Below, in pieces: positions 9,212 to 17,488 of a stretch of DNA of 64,000 nt. The DNA is from Salsipaludibacter sp963735045 (GTDB lineage: Bacteria > Actinomycetota > Nitriliruptoria > Nitriliruptorales > Nitriliruptoraceae). Each line of letters begins with the position of its first letter. Within the stretch, counting starts at the first letter, position 1. The position numbers and the translations under genes are program-made. The stretch lies in contig CAVTIZ010000003.1 of NCBI GenBank assembly GCA_963735045.1, positions 1,240,001 through 1,304,000 on the forward strand. The letters run 5' to 3'. The notes beneath the pieces were generated by a model, which saw only the letters and a list, made by a program, of their open reading frames with translations, was not told the origin of the DNA and ran no database searches.

Positions 9212-9898
9212 ATGGCCACGCCGTTCTACGTCGCGCCCGAACAGATGATGCAGGACCGGGCCGAGTACGCCCGCAAGGGCATCGCCCGTGGCCGCTCGCT
9301 GGCGGCCGTGACCTTCTCCGACGGGGTCCTGTTCGTCAGTGAGAACCCGTCCCGGCTGTTGTCCAAGACCTCCGAGATCTACGACCGCATCGGGTTCGCC
9401 GCGGTCGGCAAGTACAACGAGTTCGAGTCCCTGCGCGTGGCCGGCATCCGCCTCGCCGACGTCAAGGGCTACCAGTACGCCCGCCAGGACGTCACCGCGA
9501 AGTCGCTGGCGACCGCCTACTCCCAGTCGCTGGGAGCCATCTTCATGGGTGACGCCAAGCCCTACGAGGTCGAGCTGCTGATCGCCCAGGTCAACGGGCC
9601 GACCACGCCGGTCGAGCTGTTCCACATCCTCTACGACGGCTCGATCGTGGACGAACGCGACGTGGTGGCGATCGGTGGCGAGGCCGACGCGATCACCGAA
9701 CACCTGCGGTCGCACTGGCAGGAGGACCTCGGCCGGGGGGCGGCGCTGCGACTGGCCGTGGACGCGCTGACGGCCAGCCACGACCGCGAGGTCACCGCCG
9801 CCGACCTGGAGGTGTCCGGGCTGGACCGCACGCGCGGGCGCCGGCAGTTCTTCCGGCTCGACCCCGACGACGTCGCCGCCCTGCTGGCCGACGCGTGA
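9212..9898 (+). CDS. prcA: Proteasome subunit alpha PrcA
   Basis: PrcA forms the outer gating rings of the 20S core and is not catalytic. The 228-residue product begins MATPFYVAPEQMMQDRAEYARKG, the typical gate and H0 helix region, followed by the alpha-type fold without a catalytic Thr. It follows prcB by 70 bases, and a TAGGGT sequence in that gap (around 9163) could be a weak internal promoter. The subunit order and sizes match those of mycobacterial and streptomycete proteasomes. Confidence 0.96.
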   Translation: MATPFYVAPEQMMQDRAEYARKGIARGRSLAAVTFSDGVLFVSENPSRLLSKTSEIYDRIGFAAVGKYNEFESLRVAGIRLADVKGYQYARQDVTAKSLATAYSQSLGAIFMGDAKPYEVELLIAQVNGPTTPVELFHILYDGSIVDERDVVAIGGEADAITEHLRSHWQEDLGRGAALRLAVDALTASHDREVTAADLEVSGLDRTRGRRQFFRLDPDDVAALLADA

Positions 9899-9932
9899 CC
9901 CCCCGTTCCCGGGAACGTCGGGAGCAACGGCC

Positions 9933-11291
9933 ATGAGGCGCCGGGTGTTCGGCATCGAGAACGAGTATGGGGTCACCTACACCCATGACGGGCAGCGACG
10001 CCTGACGCCCGACGAGGTCGCGCGCTACCTGTTCCGTCGCGTGGTGTCGTGGGGTCGGTCGTCCAACGTGTTCCTGGAGAACGGTGCCCGGCTGTACCTC
10101 GACGTCGGGTCCCACCCGGAGTACGCCACTCCCGAGTGCGACACGCCGCGCCAGGCGATCCTCTACGACAAGGCGGGCGAGGAGATGCTGCGGCGGCTGG
10201 CCCGGTCGGCCGGCGCCCAGCTCGCCCAGGACGGCATCCCGGGTCGGGTCAGCGTGTTCAAGAACAACACCGACTCGGCCGGCAACTCCTACGGCTGCCA
10301 CGAGAACTTCCTGGTCGCGCGCGTGGGCGACTTCCAACGGCTCACCGACAACCTGATCCCGTTCCTGGTCAGCCGCCAGATCTTCGCCGGGGCCGGCAAG
10401 CTGCTCACGACACCGCGGGGAACCATCTTCTCGTTGTCGCAGCGGGCCGACCACATCTGGGAGGGCGTCAGTTCCGCCACCACCCGGTCGCGGCCGATCA
10501 TCAACACGCGGGACGAACCCCACGCCGATGCCGAGGCCTACCGACGTCTGCACGTCATCGTCGGCGACTCCAACATGAACGAGTTCGCCGGGTGGCTCAA
10601 GGTCGCCACGGCCGACCTGGTGCTGCGCCTGCTGGAGGAGACGCCCGTCACGCGCGACGTGACACTGGACAACCCGATCCGGGCCATCCGCGACATCAGC
10701 CACGACGTCACCGGGACCCGTCGGGTCGAGCTGGCCAACGGACGCGAGATGTCGGCCCTGGACCTGCAGGAGCACTACCTCGAACAGGTCGACCGGTTCG
10801 TGTCCAGTCGCGACGACACCACGTCCGACGACCTGCGCGTCGTCAGCGCCTGGGCCCACGTCCTCGAACGCCTCCGGCGCGATCCCGACAGCCTGTCGGC
10901 CGAACTGGACTGGGTGGCCAAGCGCCAGGTCATCGAGGCCTACCGCACCCGCCACGACCTCGCCCTGTCGGATCCCCGCGTGGCGATGGTGGACCTGGCC
11001 TACCACGACCTGGATCCCGCGCACGGGATCTACGCGGTGCTGCAACGACAGGGACGGGTCCGGCGCGTGGTCGACGACGAGGAGATCGACCGCGCCGTGT
11101 CGGTGCCGCCGACGACCACCCGTGCGGCCCTGCGCGGTCGCTTCATCACCGCCGCCAAGGCCGCCGGCCGCGACTACACCGTCGACTGGGTCCACCTCAA
11201 GATCAACGACCACGGTCCCCGCACGGTGCTGTGCAAGGACCCGCTGGTCGCCGACGACCCCCGCGTCGACCAGCTGATCGCGGCGCTGTAG
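9933..11291 (+). CDS. pafA: Pup-protein ligase PafA
   Basis: PafA phosphorylates the C-terminal Glu of deamidated Pup with ATP and ligates it to substrate lysines. The 452-residue protein starts MRRRVFGIENEYGV, with the nucleotide-binding GIENEYG at residues 7-13, followed by HPEYATPEC and NNTDSAGNSYGCHENF, all matching the PafA family. Its length is typical. It closes the pupylation-proteasome block and is followed by a repeat-rich 212-base gap before the pafBC-tat genes. Confidence 0.97.
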   Translation: MRRRVFGIENEYGVTYTHDGQRRLTPDEVARYLFRRVVSWGRSSNVFLENGARLYLDVGSHPEYATPECDTPRQAILYDKAGEEMLRRLARSAGAQLAQDGIPGRVSVFKNNTDSAGNSYGCHENFLVARVGDFQRLTDNLIPFLVSRQIFAGAGKLLTTPRGTIFSLSQRADHIWEGVSSATTRSRPIINTRDEPHADAEAYRRLHVIVGDSNMNEFAGWLKVATADLVLRLLEETPVTRDVTLDNPIRAIRDISHDVTGTRRVELANGREMSALDLQEHYLEQVDRFVSSRDDTTSDDLRVVSAWAHVLERLRRDPDSLSAELDWVAKRQVIEAYRTRHDLALSDPRVAMVDLAYHDLDPAHGIYAVLQRQGRVRRVVDDEEIDRAVSVPPTTTRAALRGRFITAAKAAGRDYTVDWVHLKINDHGPRTVLCKDPLVADDPRVDQLIAAL

Positions 11292-11323
11292 CCGCCCCGG
11301 GTCGCCGCGCGGTTCGGGGCGTC

Positions 11324-11375
11324 GGGGGCGGTCGTCGGGGGCGGTCGTCGGGGGCGGTCGTCGGGGGCGGTCGTC
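11324..11375. repeat. Four perfect 13-bp tandem repeats (G-rich)
   Basis: The unit GGGGGCGGTCGTC is repeated exactly four times at 11324, 11337, 11350 and 11363. The array starts 33 bases after the pafA stop and is followed by the palindrome at 11419 and then by a C-rich stretch (11434-11495) in which CCCTGCCGTCGCCCCTG occurs twice. The tract could vary in copy number by slippage. Confidence 0.85.
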
Positions 11376-11418
11376 GGGTCGTGTCCCAGCCGTGTGGCAT
11401 GCTCGCAACCCGACGGAG

Positions 11419-11436
11419 CAGGGAGCATGCTCCCTG
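11419..11436. promoter_or_regulatory. 18-bp perfect palindrome upstream of pafB (putative operator)
   Basis: CAGGGAGCATGCTCCCTG is fully self-complementary and lies 68 bases before the pafB start. Its inner GAGCATGC can also pair with GCATGCTC at 11398-11405. A symmetric site of this size suits a dimeric DNA-binding protein, possibly acting on pafBC itself. It does not resemble the known target motif of PafBC. Confidence 0.55.
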
Positions 11437-11503
11437 GTCCCTGCCGTCGCCCCTGCCCTCGTCCCTGCCCGCCGTCCCTGCCGTCGCCCCTGTTGGAGCC
11501 CCC

Positions 11504-12514
11504 GTGGTCCGTGACAAGTCCGAACGCCTCGTGAACCTCACGACGGCGTTGCTGGACAGCCCGCGCCCGCTGACCTTCGACGACATCCGCCAGCGCCTGC
11601 GGGGAACCTACGACCAGGACGACCCGGAGACGGCCCGCCGGATGTTCGAACGGGACAAGAAGGAGCTGCGCGGCCTCAACATCCCGGTCACCACCAGCCG
11701 GGACTTCTTCACCGAGGTCGAGGGCTACACCATCGACCGCGAGGCCTACGAACTCCCGGCGATCGACCTGACCGTGGAGGAGGCCAGCGCCCTGTTGGCC
11801 GGCGTCGCGATGTCGGGCGGGGCCGACGAGCGGATCGCGGCGGCGCGCCTGACCACCGACGTCACCGACCCGGTGGCCCCAACCGGCACCGGGGGGCTGG
11901 CCCTGGCCCTGGACGGTGAGCACCTCGACGCGGTGGCCGCCGCCGTGGCCACGCGAACGACGGTCACCTTCGACTACCGGGCCGGCAGCGGCACCGCGTC
12001 GACCCGCACCCTGGACCCCTGGTCGGTCGGGGTCCGAAACGGCATCGGCTACGTCCTGGGACACGACCACGACCGCGACGACCACCGCGTGTTCCGGCTG
12101 TCACGGATCACCTCCCGCGTGCGCACGATGGGGGAGCCGGGGGCCTTCGAGCGCCCCGACGACGTCGACCTCGCCGCCGAACTCGCCGCCCCGATCGGCG
12201 ACGGCACCACCGTGCACGTCGTGGTCGACCCCGGCGCCGTCACCGAGGTGCTGGCCCGCGGCGGCCGACCCGCCGACGACGCGGACCTCGATCCCGACCC
12301 CGATGGGGCCGACCCCGATGGGGCCGACCCGGACGCGGCCGACCCTGGCGACGCGTGGCAGCCGATGGTGCTCGACGACGTCGACCCGGTCCGCCTCACC
12401 GGGTGGCTGCTGACACGCGCCGACCGAGTGGTCGTGACCGCGCCCGACGACCTGCGCACGGCGATCCGTGACCACCTCGCGGCGACCGCCGCCCACGTGG
12501 GGGCCGGCGCATGA
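11504..12514 (+). CDS. pafB: PafB, DNA-damage response transcription factor subunit
   Basis: PafB and PafC together form a WYL-domain activator that induces DNA repair genes independently of LexA in mycobacteria. The 336-residue product starts with the winged-helix region KSERLVNLTTALLDSPRPLTFDDI, has the WYL core around VTFDYRAGSG through HRVFRLSRI, and a C-terminal WCX region. The GTG at 11504 has GGAG upstream; an earlier in-frame ATG (11399) would add 35 low-complexity residues. Residues 265-279 are DPDGA repeated three times, encoded by a 15-bp tandem repeat, which looks like an expanded loop. Confidence 0.92.
   Translation: MVRDKSERLVNLTTALLDSPRPLTFDDIRQRLRGTYDQDDPETARRMFERDKKELRGLNIPVTTSRDFFTEVEGYTIDREAYELPAIDLTVEEASALLAGVAMSGGADERIAAARLTTDVTDPVAPTGTGGLALALDGEHLDAVAAAVATRTTVTFDYRAGSGTASTRTLDPWSVGVRNGIGYVLGHDHDRDDHRVFRLSRITSRVRTMGEPGAFERPDDVDLAAELAAPIGDGTTVHVVVDPGAVTEVLARGGRPADDADLDPDPDGADPDGADPDAADPGDAWQPMVLDDVDPVRLTGWLLTRADRVVVTAPDDLRTAIRDHLAATAAHVGAGA
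12296..12340 (+). repeat. Three 15-bp tandem repeats inside pafB
   Basis: GACCCCGATGGGGCC occurs at 12296 and 12311, and a diverged copy is at 12326. The repeat keeps the reading frame and adds acidic DPDGA units to the C-terminal region of PafB. Confidence 0.8.
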
Positions 12515-13452
12515 CCACGCCCGTGTTCCGCATGCTCGCCCTGGTGCCGTGGATCCTGGCGCGACCCGGCGTGGCGCTGGCCGAGGTGGCCGAGGCCTTC
12601 GGCACCGACGTGGCGACCGTCCGCGGCGAGCTCGAGACGCTGGTGTACTGCGGCCCGCGGCTGGAGGCCAGCTACGAGTTCGAGGTCAACTTCGGTGCCG
12701 ACGACACGGTGACCATCGGGATGGCCGACGAACTGCGACGTCCGCTGCGCCTGCGACCCGACGAGGCCCTGCGGCTGGTGCTGGTCCTGACCGCCGCCCA
12801 GCGCATCACCCAGGGCGACGTGCCGGGCCTGGGCAGTGCCCTGGCCAAGGTGCGTGCGGCCGTCGGGGTCGACGAGCACGCCGCCGTGGCGGTGGTCGAC
12901 GACGCCGGGCACCTCGACGACCTGCGCCGGGCCGTGGACGCGGGCCTGGTCGTGGAACTGGACTACCTCGGTCGCAAGGACTCCCGTGCCCAGCACCGTC
13001 GGGTCGAGCCGTGGCGGGTCGACATCACGCGCGAGGGCCAGTACCTGCAGGGCCACGACCTCGACCGCGACGCCCACCGGGTGTTCCGGCTGGACCGTGT
13101 CACCACCCTGGTCGTGACCGACCGGGCCGCGACCACCCCGGCGCCGGCGGACCTGCCGGTCCCACGCTGGGTGCCCGACGACGACGCCGTGCGCGCCGTG
13201 CTGGCGCTGCGTCCGGGGGCCCACTTCGTCGCCGACTACGTCCGCGCCGACGTCGACGAGGTGGTCGACGGCGTGCGCCACGTGGAGCTGCGGACCGACG
13301 CGCTGGACTGGCTGGCCGACCTCGTACTGGGCGGCGGCGCGGCCGTGGACGTGGTGGAACCCCCCGAACTTCGTCGACTGGTGGCGCAACGGGCGTCGGC
13401 GGGGCTGGCGGCCTACGATGGTCACGTGGCCACCACGTCCGCTCCGGCCTGA
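12511..13452 (+). CDS. pafC: PafC, DNA-damage response transcription factor subunit
   Basis: PafC is the partner of PafB. The 313-residue protein has an N-terminal winged-helix domain (MTTPVFRMLALVPWILARPG), a central WYL domain with VVELDYLGRKD and HRRVEPWRV, and a C-terminal WCX domain. Its ATG overlaps the pafB stop codon (ATGA), so the two subunits are translationally coupled. In mycobacteria the pair responds to DNA damage. Nothing unusual was seen in the sequence. Confidence 0.92.
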   Translation: MTTPVFRMLALVPWILARPGVALAEVAEAFGTDVATVRGELETLVYCGPRLEASYEFEVNFGADDTVTIGMADELRRPLRLRPDEALRLVLVLTAAQRITQGDVPGLGSALAKVRAAVGVDEHAAVAVVDDAGHLDDLRRAVDAGLVVELDYLGRKDSRAQHRRVEPWRVDITREGQYLQGHDLDRDAHRVFRLDRVTTLVVTDRAATTPAPADLPVPRWVPDDDAVRAVLALRPGAHFVADYVRADVDEVVDGVRHVELRTDALDWLADLVLGGGAAVDVVEPPELRRLVAQRASAGLAAYDGHVATTSAPA

Positions 13453-13548
13453 GCCCCGCCGACCACGGCGCGGCCACGCCGCCGCACCACTGCGGTCACC
13501 GCTGCACCTCCCGACCCGTTCGTTCCACCGCCGAGCAAGGAAATCCTG

Positions 13549-13743
13549 ATGGGCAGCCTGGGCGTCCAAGAACTGATCATCGTGCTGGTGATCCTGCTGT
13601 TGCTGTTCGGTGGCCGCAAGCTGCCGGAACTGTCGCGTTCGATCGGCAGTTCGATCAAGGAGTTCCGCAAGGCCACCGATGACGAGGAGGACGAGACCAC
13701 GGACGAGCGTCCGCGTGTCTCGCCACCGTCCAAGGAGGCCTGA
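13549..13743 (+). CDS. tatA: Twin-arginine translocase subunit TatA
   Basis: TatA oligomerises to form the passage for folded proteins exported by the Tat route. The 64-residue protein has one N-terminal membrane helix (ELIIVLVILLLLFGGRKLPEL), the conserved FGGRKLPELSRS hinge, an amphipathic helix and an acidic tail. AAGGA precedes the ATG. It lies between pafC and tatC as in many actinobacteria. The end of its coding region also supplies the ribosome binding site for tatC. Confidence 0.96.
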   Translation: MGSLGVQELIIVLVILLLLFGGRKLPELSRSIGSSIKEFRKATDDEEDETTDERPRVSPPSKEA

Positions 13744-13749
13744 CCCATC
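13732..13749 (+). promoter_or_regulatory. Ribosome binding site deciding an ATC start for tatC
   Basis: AAGGAGG (13732-13738) matches the anti-Shine-Dalgarno sequence exactly and is followed after 8 bases by ATC (13747-13749). The tatA stop TGA (13741-13743) closes the tatC frame just upstream, and no ATG, GTG or TTG occurs in frame before the conserved tatC N-terminus. Confidence 0.75.
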
Positions 13750-14511
13750 GCGACCAGTGACGTCGAGCAGCCGCTCGTCGAGCACCTCGCGGAGTTCCGC
13801 AATCGGCTCTTCAAGGCCCTGATCGCCCTGGTCCTCGGCGCGATCGTCGGCTACATCATCTTCGACTGGCTGCTGCAGTCCGCCCTGGCGCCGGTGTGCC
13901 AGAAGGACGTGTTGATCGCCTTCGGAGATGACCCGACGGACTGCCGCTTGATCGCGCTGACGCCCCTGGAGCCGTTCAGCGTGCGGATCAAGACCGCGTT
14001 GGTGTTCGGCCTGTTCGTGGGCGGCCCCGTGATCTTCTACCAGTTGTGGCGGTTCATCACGCCGGGCCTGACCGACACCGAACGCCGCCTGACGGCGCCG
14101 TTCGTCCTGCTCAGCCAGGTCATGTTCGGCGTCGGCATCGTGTTCGCGTGGTTCATCATCCCGCAGGGCCTGGCCATCCTGCTCACCCTGGGTGGCGACC
14201 AGATCCAGGCCGCGCTGTCGGCCACGAACTACCTCGACTTCTTCCTGCGCACGTCCGTGGCGTTCGGGCTGGTCTTCGAGATCCCGCTGGTCCTGATCTT
14301 CCTGTCCCTGGTGGGCGTGGTCAGCAACGCCGGGCTGCGCAAGTTCAGACCCTACGCCGTGCTGGTGAACTTCGTCCTGGCGGCCCTCATCACCCCCACC
14401 ACCGACCCCTTCACGCTGTTCCTGATGGCCGGGCCGATGGTCCTGTTCTACGAGATCGCCATCTGGGCCGCGTGGTTGATCGAACGCCGCCGCCGCCGAC
14501 GGGAGCCGTGA
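13747..14511 (+). CDS. tatC: Twin-arginine translocase subunit TatC, with probable ATC start codon
   Basis: TatC recognises twin-arginine signal peptides. The conserved N-terminal segment LVEHLAEFRNRL is present and six hydrophobic segments follow, ending in a basic ERRRRRREP tail. The frame is closed by the tatA TGA at 13741-13743, and the only candidate start before LVEHLAEFRNRL with a proper ribosome binding site is ATC at 13747, giving 254 residues, the normal family length. The first in-frame ATG/GTG/TTG comes only after the first membrane helix (GTG in 13891-13896) and would truncate the protein. A sequencing error of ATG to ATC is the main alternative. Confidence 0.9.
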   Translation: MATSDVEQPLVEHLAEFRNRLFKALIALVLGAIVGYIIFDWLLQSALAPVCQKDVLIAFGDDPTDCRLIALTPLEPFSVRIKTALVFGLFVGGPVIFYQLWRFITPGLTDTERRLTAPFVLLSQVMFGVGIVFAWFIIPQGLAILLTLGGDQIQAALSATNYLDFFLRTSVAFGLVFEIPLVLIFLSLVGVVSNAGLRKFRPYAVLVNFVLAALITPTTDPFTLFLMAGPMVLFYEIAIWAAWLIERRRRRREP

Positions 14512-17300
14512 TCGCCCCCCAGCCAGACCGCTCCTCCCACACCACCCACGAGCCGGACCGCCGTGACGGCGAACCGGGCGAGCACGCGACCGGGCCGCCC
14601 GCCCCCGACGACCTGCCCGAGGTGGTCCGCGCGTTCGCCGACGGGGTCGGCTTCGACCTCGACGACTTCCAGTTGCAGGCCACCAGCGCCCTGGCGCGTG
14701 GCCGCGGAGTGCTGGTGGCGGCCCCGACCGGTGCCGGCAAGACCGTCGTGGCCGACTTCTGCGTCCAGCAGGCCCTGGCCGCCGGTCGACGGTGCTTCTA
14801 CACCACCCCGATCAAGGCGTTGTCGAACCAGAAGTTCCGCGACCTCGTGGACCTCCATGGTCGCGAGCAGGTCGGGTTGCTGACCGGTGACCGCAGCGTG
14901 CGGGGTGGCGCCCCGATCGTCGTGATGACGACCGAGGTCCTGCGCAACATGATCTACGACGAGTCGGCGGCCCTGGACGCCCTGTCGTTCGTGGTGATGG
15001 ACGAGGTGCACTACCTCGCCGACCGCGCCCGGGGCTCGGTGTGGGAAGAGGTCCTCATCCAGCTGGACCAGCGGATCCGGGTGGCGGCCCTGTCGGCCAC
15101 GGTCTCCAACGCCGAGGAGTTCGGCGCGTGGCTGGACGAGGTCCGTGGCGGCGTCGACGTCGTCATCTCCGAGGAGCGCCCGGTCCCGTTGCGCCACCAC
15201 TACTACGTCAACGACACCGTGTACCCCACGTTCAAGGCCGGGGGTTCCAAGGGCCAGTCGCGCTCGAACCGGGAACAGGCCGCCCAGGCGCGGGGTGGTG
15301 TGCCCAACCCCGAGGTCCGGATGCTGGAGCGGAAGGCCAGCACCCGCAACCGGGTGACCCGCAAGGGCCGCCGGATGGGTCCCTCGGTGCGACTGCGCTG
15401 GCCGTCCCGGCCGGTCGTGGTCGAGGAGCTGGCGCATCGGCGGTGGCTGCCCGCGATCCTGTTCGTGTTCTCCCGTGCCGGGTGTGACCGGGCCGTGGAC
15501 GAACTGATGGCCGCGGGGGTCAGCCTCACCAACGCCCACCAGCGTGACGAGATCGACGTCCTGGTCGACACGCTGTTGGCCGACGTCCCGGCCAGTGACC
15601 TCCAGACCCTGGGTGTGGAGTCCTTCCGGGCCCGCCTGCGCCGGGGGCTGGCCACCCACCACGCCGGGATGGTGCCGGCCTTCAAGGAGGTCGTGGAGGC
15701 CGCGTTCCAGGCCGGCCTGCTGTCGGTGGTCGTGGCCACCGAGACGCTCGCACTGGGCATCAACATGCCGGCCAAGACCGTCGTGATCGAACGCCTCGAG
15801 AAGTGGAACGGCGAGAGCCACGTCCTGCTGACCGCCGGCCAGTACACCCAGCTGACCGGTCGGGCCGGGCGACGTGGGCTCGACCGCATCGGCCACGCCG
15901 TGGTGCTCTACCAGCGCGACCTGCCGTTCACGACCGTGTCGGGACTGGTCGGCCGCCGGACCTATCCCCTCAACTCGTCCTTCACCCCGTCCTACAACAT
16001 GGTCGTCAACCTGCTGCGCCGCCACCCCCCGGCCGAGGCCGAGGACCTGTTGGGGGCGTCCTTCGCACAGTTCCAGACCGATCGCTCCGCCAGCGACCTC
16101 GAACGGCGACGCCAGGAGGCGCGCCGCACCGCCGCCGGCTACGACGACGCGTCGGTGTGCGACGTCGGCGACTGGGACACCTACTGGGGACTTCGCCGTG
16201 ACCTGTCCCGGCTGGAGAAGCAGACCGCCAAGGACCGCCGTCGCGAGGCCGCGGCCGCCCAGCGCGCCGGGATCGAGGCGCTGGTCCCCGGCGACGTGCT
16301 CGGCCTGCCCTGGATCGGTCGGCGCGGGCTCGCAGCGGTCATCGGGGTCCGGTTGACGGGTTCCGGCGTACCGCTGGCCGACGTCGTCACCGACAACCGG
16401 GTGCTGCAACGCGTCGGCCCACGGGAGCTGGACGGCCCACCCCCGGTCATCGACCGCATCCGCCTGCCCCGTACCGGCGACCCGCGTCAACGGTCGTTCC
16501 GCAACGAGGTGGCGGGCGCCCTGGCCGACGTCGAGCCGCTGGACGAGCTCCCGACACCACCGGGCGTGGACGTGCCCGAGGAGCTCGTCGCGCGCATCGA
16601 CGACCTCCGGACACGTATGAAGGCCCACCCCTGCCACGCCTGCCCCGAGCGCGCCGACCACGAGGCCTGGCAGCGGCGTGCCGACGAGGCCCACACCACC
16701 GTGCGGCGGCTGGCGGACCAGATCGAACGTCGGACCGGGTCGCTGGTGCGTCACTTCCGCCGCCTGGCCGCCGTCCTGGCCGAGACCGGCTACCTCGACG
16801 ACGACCAGCGTCCCACGCGCCGGGGCCGCATGCTCGCCGACGTGTACGCCGACGTCGACCTGCTGGTGGCCGAGGTGGTGCAACGCGGGTGGCTGGACGA
16901 CCTCACCCCGGCCGAACTGGCCGGTGCGGCCGCGATGATGACCTACGAGCCGCGGGGCGGCGAGCCCACGGCCAACCCGCGACTGCCGACGCGCACCCTG
17001 CAGTCCCTGCACGAGCGATTCCAGGAGCTCGCCGTCGAGCTGCGCGACCTCGAGGTGCGCAACGGGCTGGACCCGATGCGCGACGTCGACGCCGGGTTCG
17101 TCTCCGCGGCCTGGCGCTGGACCACCGGCGCCGACCTCGACGACGCCCTCGGGGGCCTGGACATGACCGGGGGCGATTTCGTGCGCAACGTCAAACAGGT
17201 CGCCGACCTGGTGGGCCAGTTGCGCAGTGCCGTCCCGTCGCTGTCGGGCCCCGGCAACGACGCCCTGGACGCCCTGCGCCGTGGCATCGTCGAGGCCTGA
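14508..17300 (+). CDS. helY: HelY-like superfamily 2 (Ski2/Mtr4-type) helicase
   Basis: The 930-residue protein is an ATP-dependent helicase of the Ski2-like family. Walker A APTGAGKT lies at residues 72-79 and the DEVH box at 165-168; motif III LSATVSN, the C-terminal RecA domain with QLTGRAGRRG, and a long C-terminal helical domain typical of HelY follow. The GTG start overlaps the tatC stop (GTGA) and follows GGGAG. The order tatA-tatC-helY matches mycobacteria (Rv2094c-Rv2092c). Its substrate is not defined; RNA processing or repair is plausible from homology. Confidence 0.93.
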   Translation: MIAPQPDRSSHTTHEPDRRDGEPGEHATGPPAPDDLPEVVRAFADGVGFDLDDFQLQATSALARGRGVLVAAPTGAGKTVVADFCVQQALAAGRRCFYTTPIKALSNQKFRDLVDLHGREQVGLLTGDRSVRGGAPIVVMTTEVLRNMIYDESAALDALSFVVMDEVHYLADRARGSVWEEVLIQLDQRIRVAALSATVSNAEEFGAWLDEVRGGVDVVISEERPVPLRHHYYVNDTVYPTFKAGGSKGQSRSNREQAAQARGGVPNPEVRMLERKASTRNRVTRKGRRMGPSVRLRWPSRPVVVEELAHRRWLPAILFVFSRAGCDRAVDELMAAGVSLTNAHQRDEIDVLVDTLLADVPASDLQTLGVESFRARLRRGLATHHAGMVPAFKEVVEAAFQAGLLSVVVATETLALGINMPAKTVVIERLEKWNGESHVLLTAGQYTQLTGRAGRRGLDRIGHAVVLYQRDLPFTTVSGLVGRRTYPLNSSFTPSYNMVVNLLRRHPPAEAEDLLGASFAQFQTDRSASDLERRRQEARRTAAGYDDASVCDVGDWDTYWGLRRDLSRLEKQTAKDRRREAAAAQRAGIEALVPGDVLGLPWIGRRGLAAVIGVRLTGSGVPLADVVTDNRVLQRVGPRELDGPPPVIDRIRLPRTGDPRQRSFRNEVAGALADVEPLDELPTPPGVDVPEELVARIDDLRTRMKAHPCHACPERADHEAWQRRADEAHTTVRRLADQIERRTGSLVRHFRRLAAVLAETGYLDDDQRPTRRGRMLADVYADVDLLVAEVVQRGWLDDLTPAELAGAAAMMTYEPRGGEPTANPRLPTRTLQSLHERFQELAVELRDLEVRNGLDPMRDVDAGFVSAAWRWTTGADLDDALGGLDMTGGDFVRNVKQVADLVGQLRSAVPSLSGPGNDALDALRRGIVEA

Positions 17301-17488
17301 CCGCCGGCGTCCGCGCCGTCGGGCATGCGCGGTCGGGACCACGGGGCCAGGGACTACCCTTCCCACCCGGTCCACCACCCCCGATCGCGTGGTCGATCCG
17401 TCGAACGACCCGTCGGCGACTCGCCACCCCGCCCGTGGCCCAGCCGCCCGTTCGCCCTGCCGCCCCACCCACAGGACCGACCACTCCC

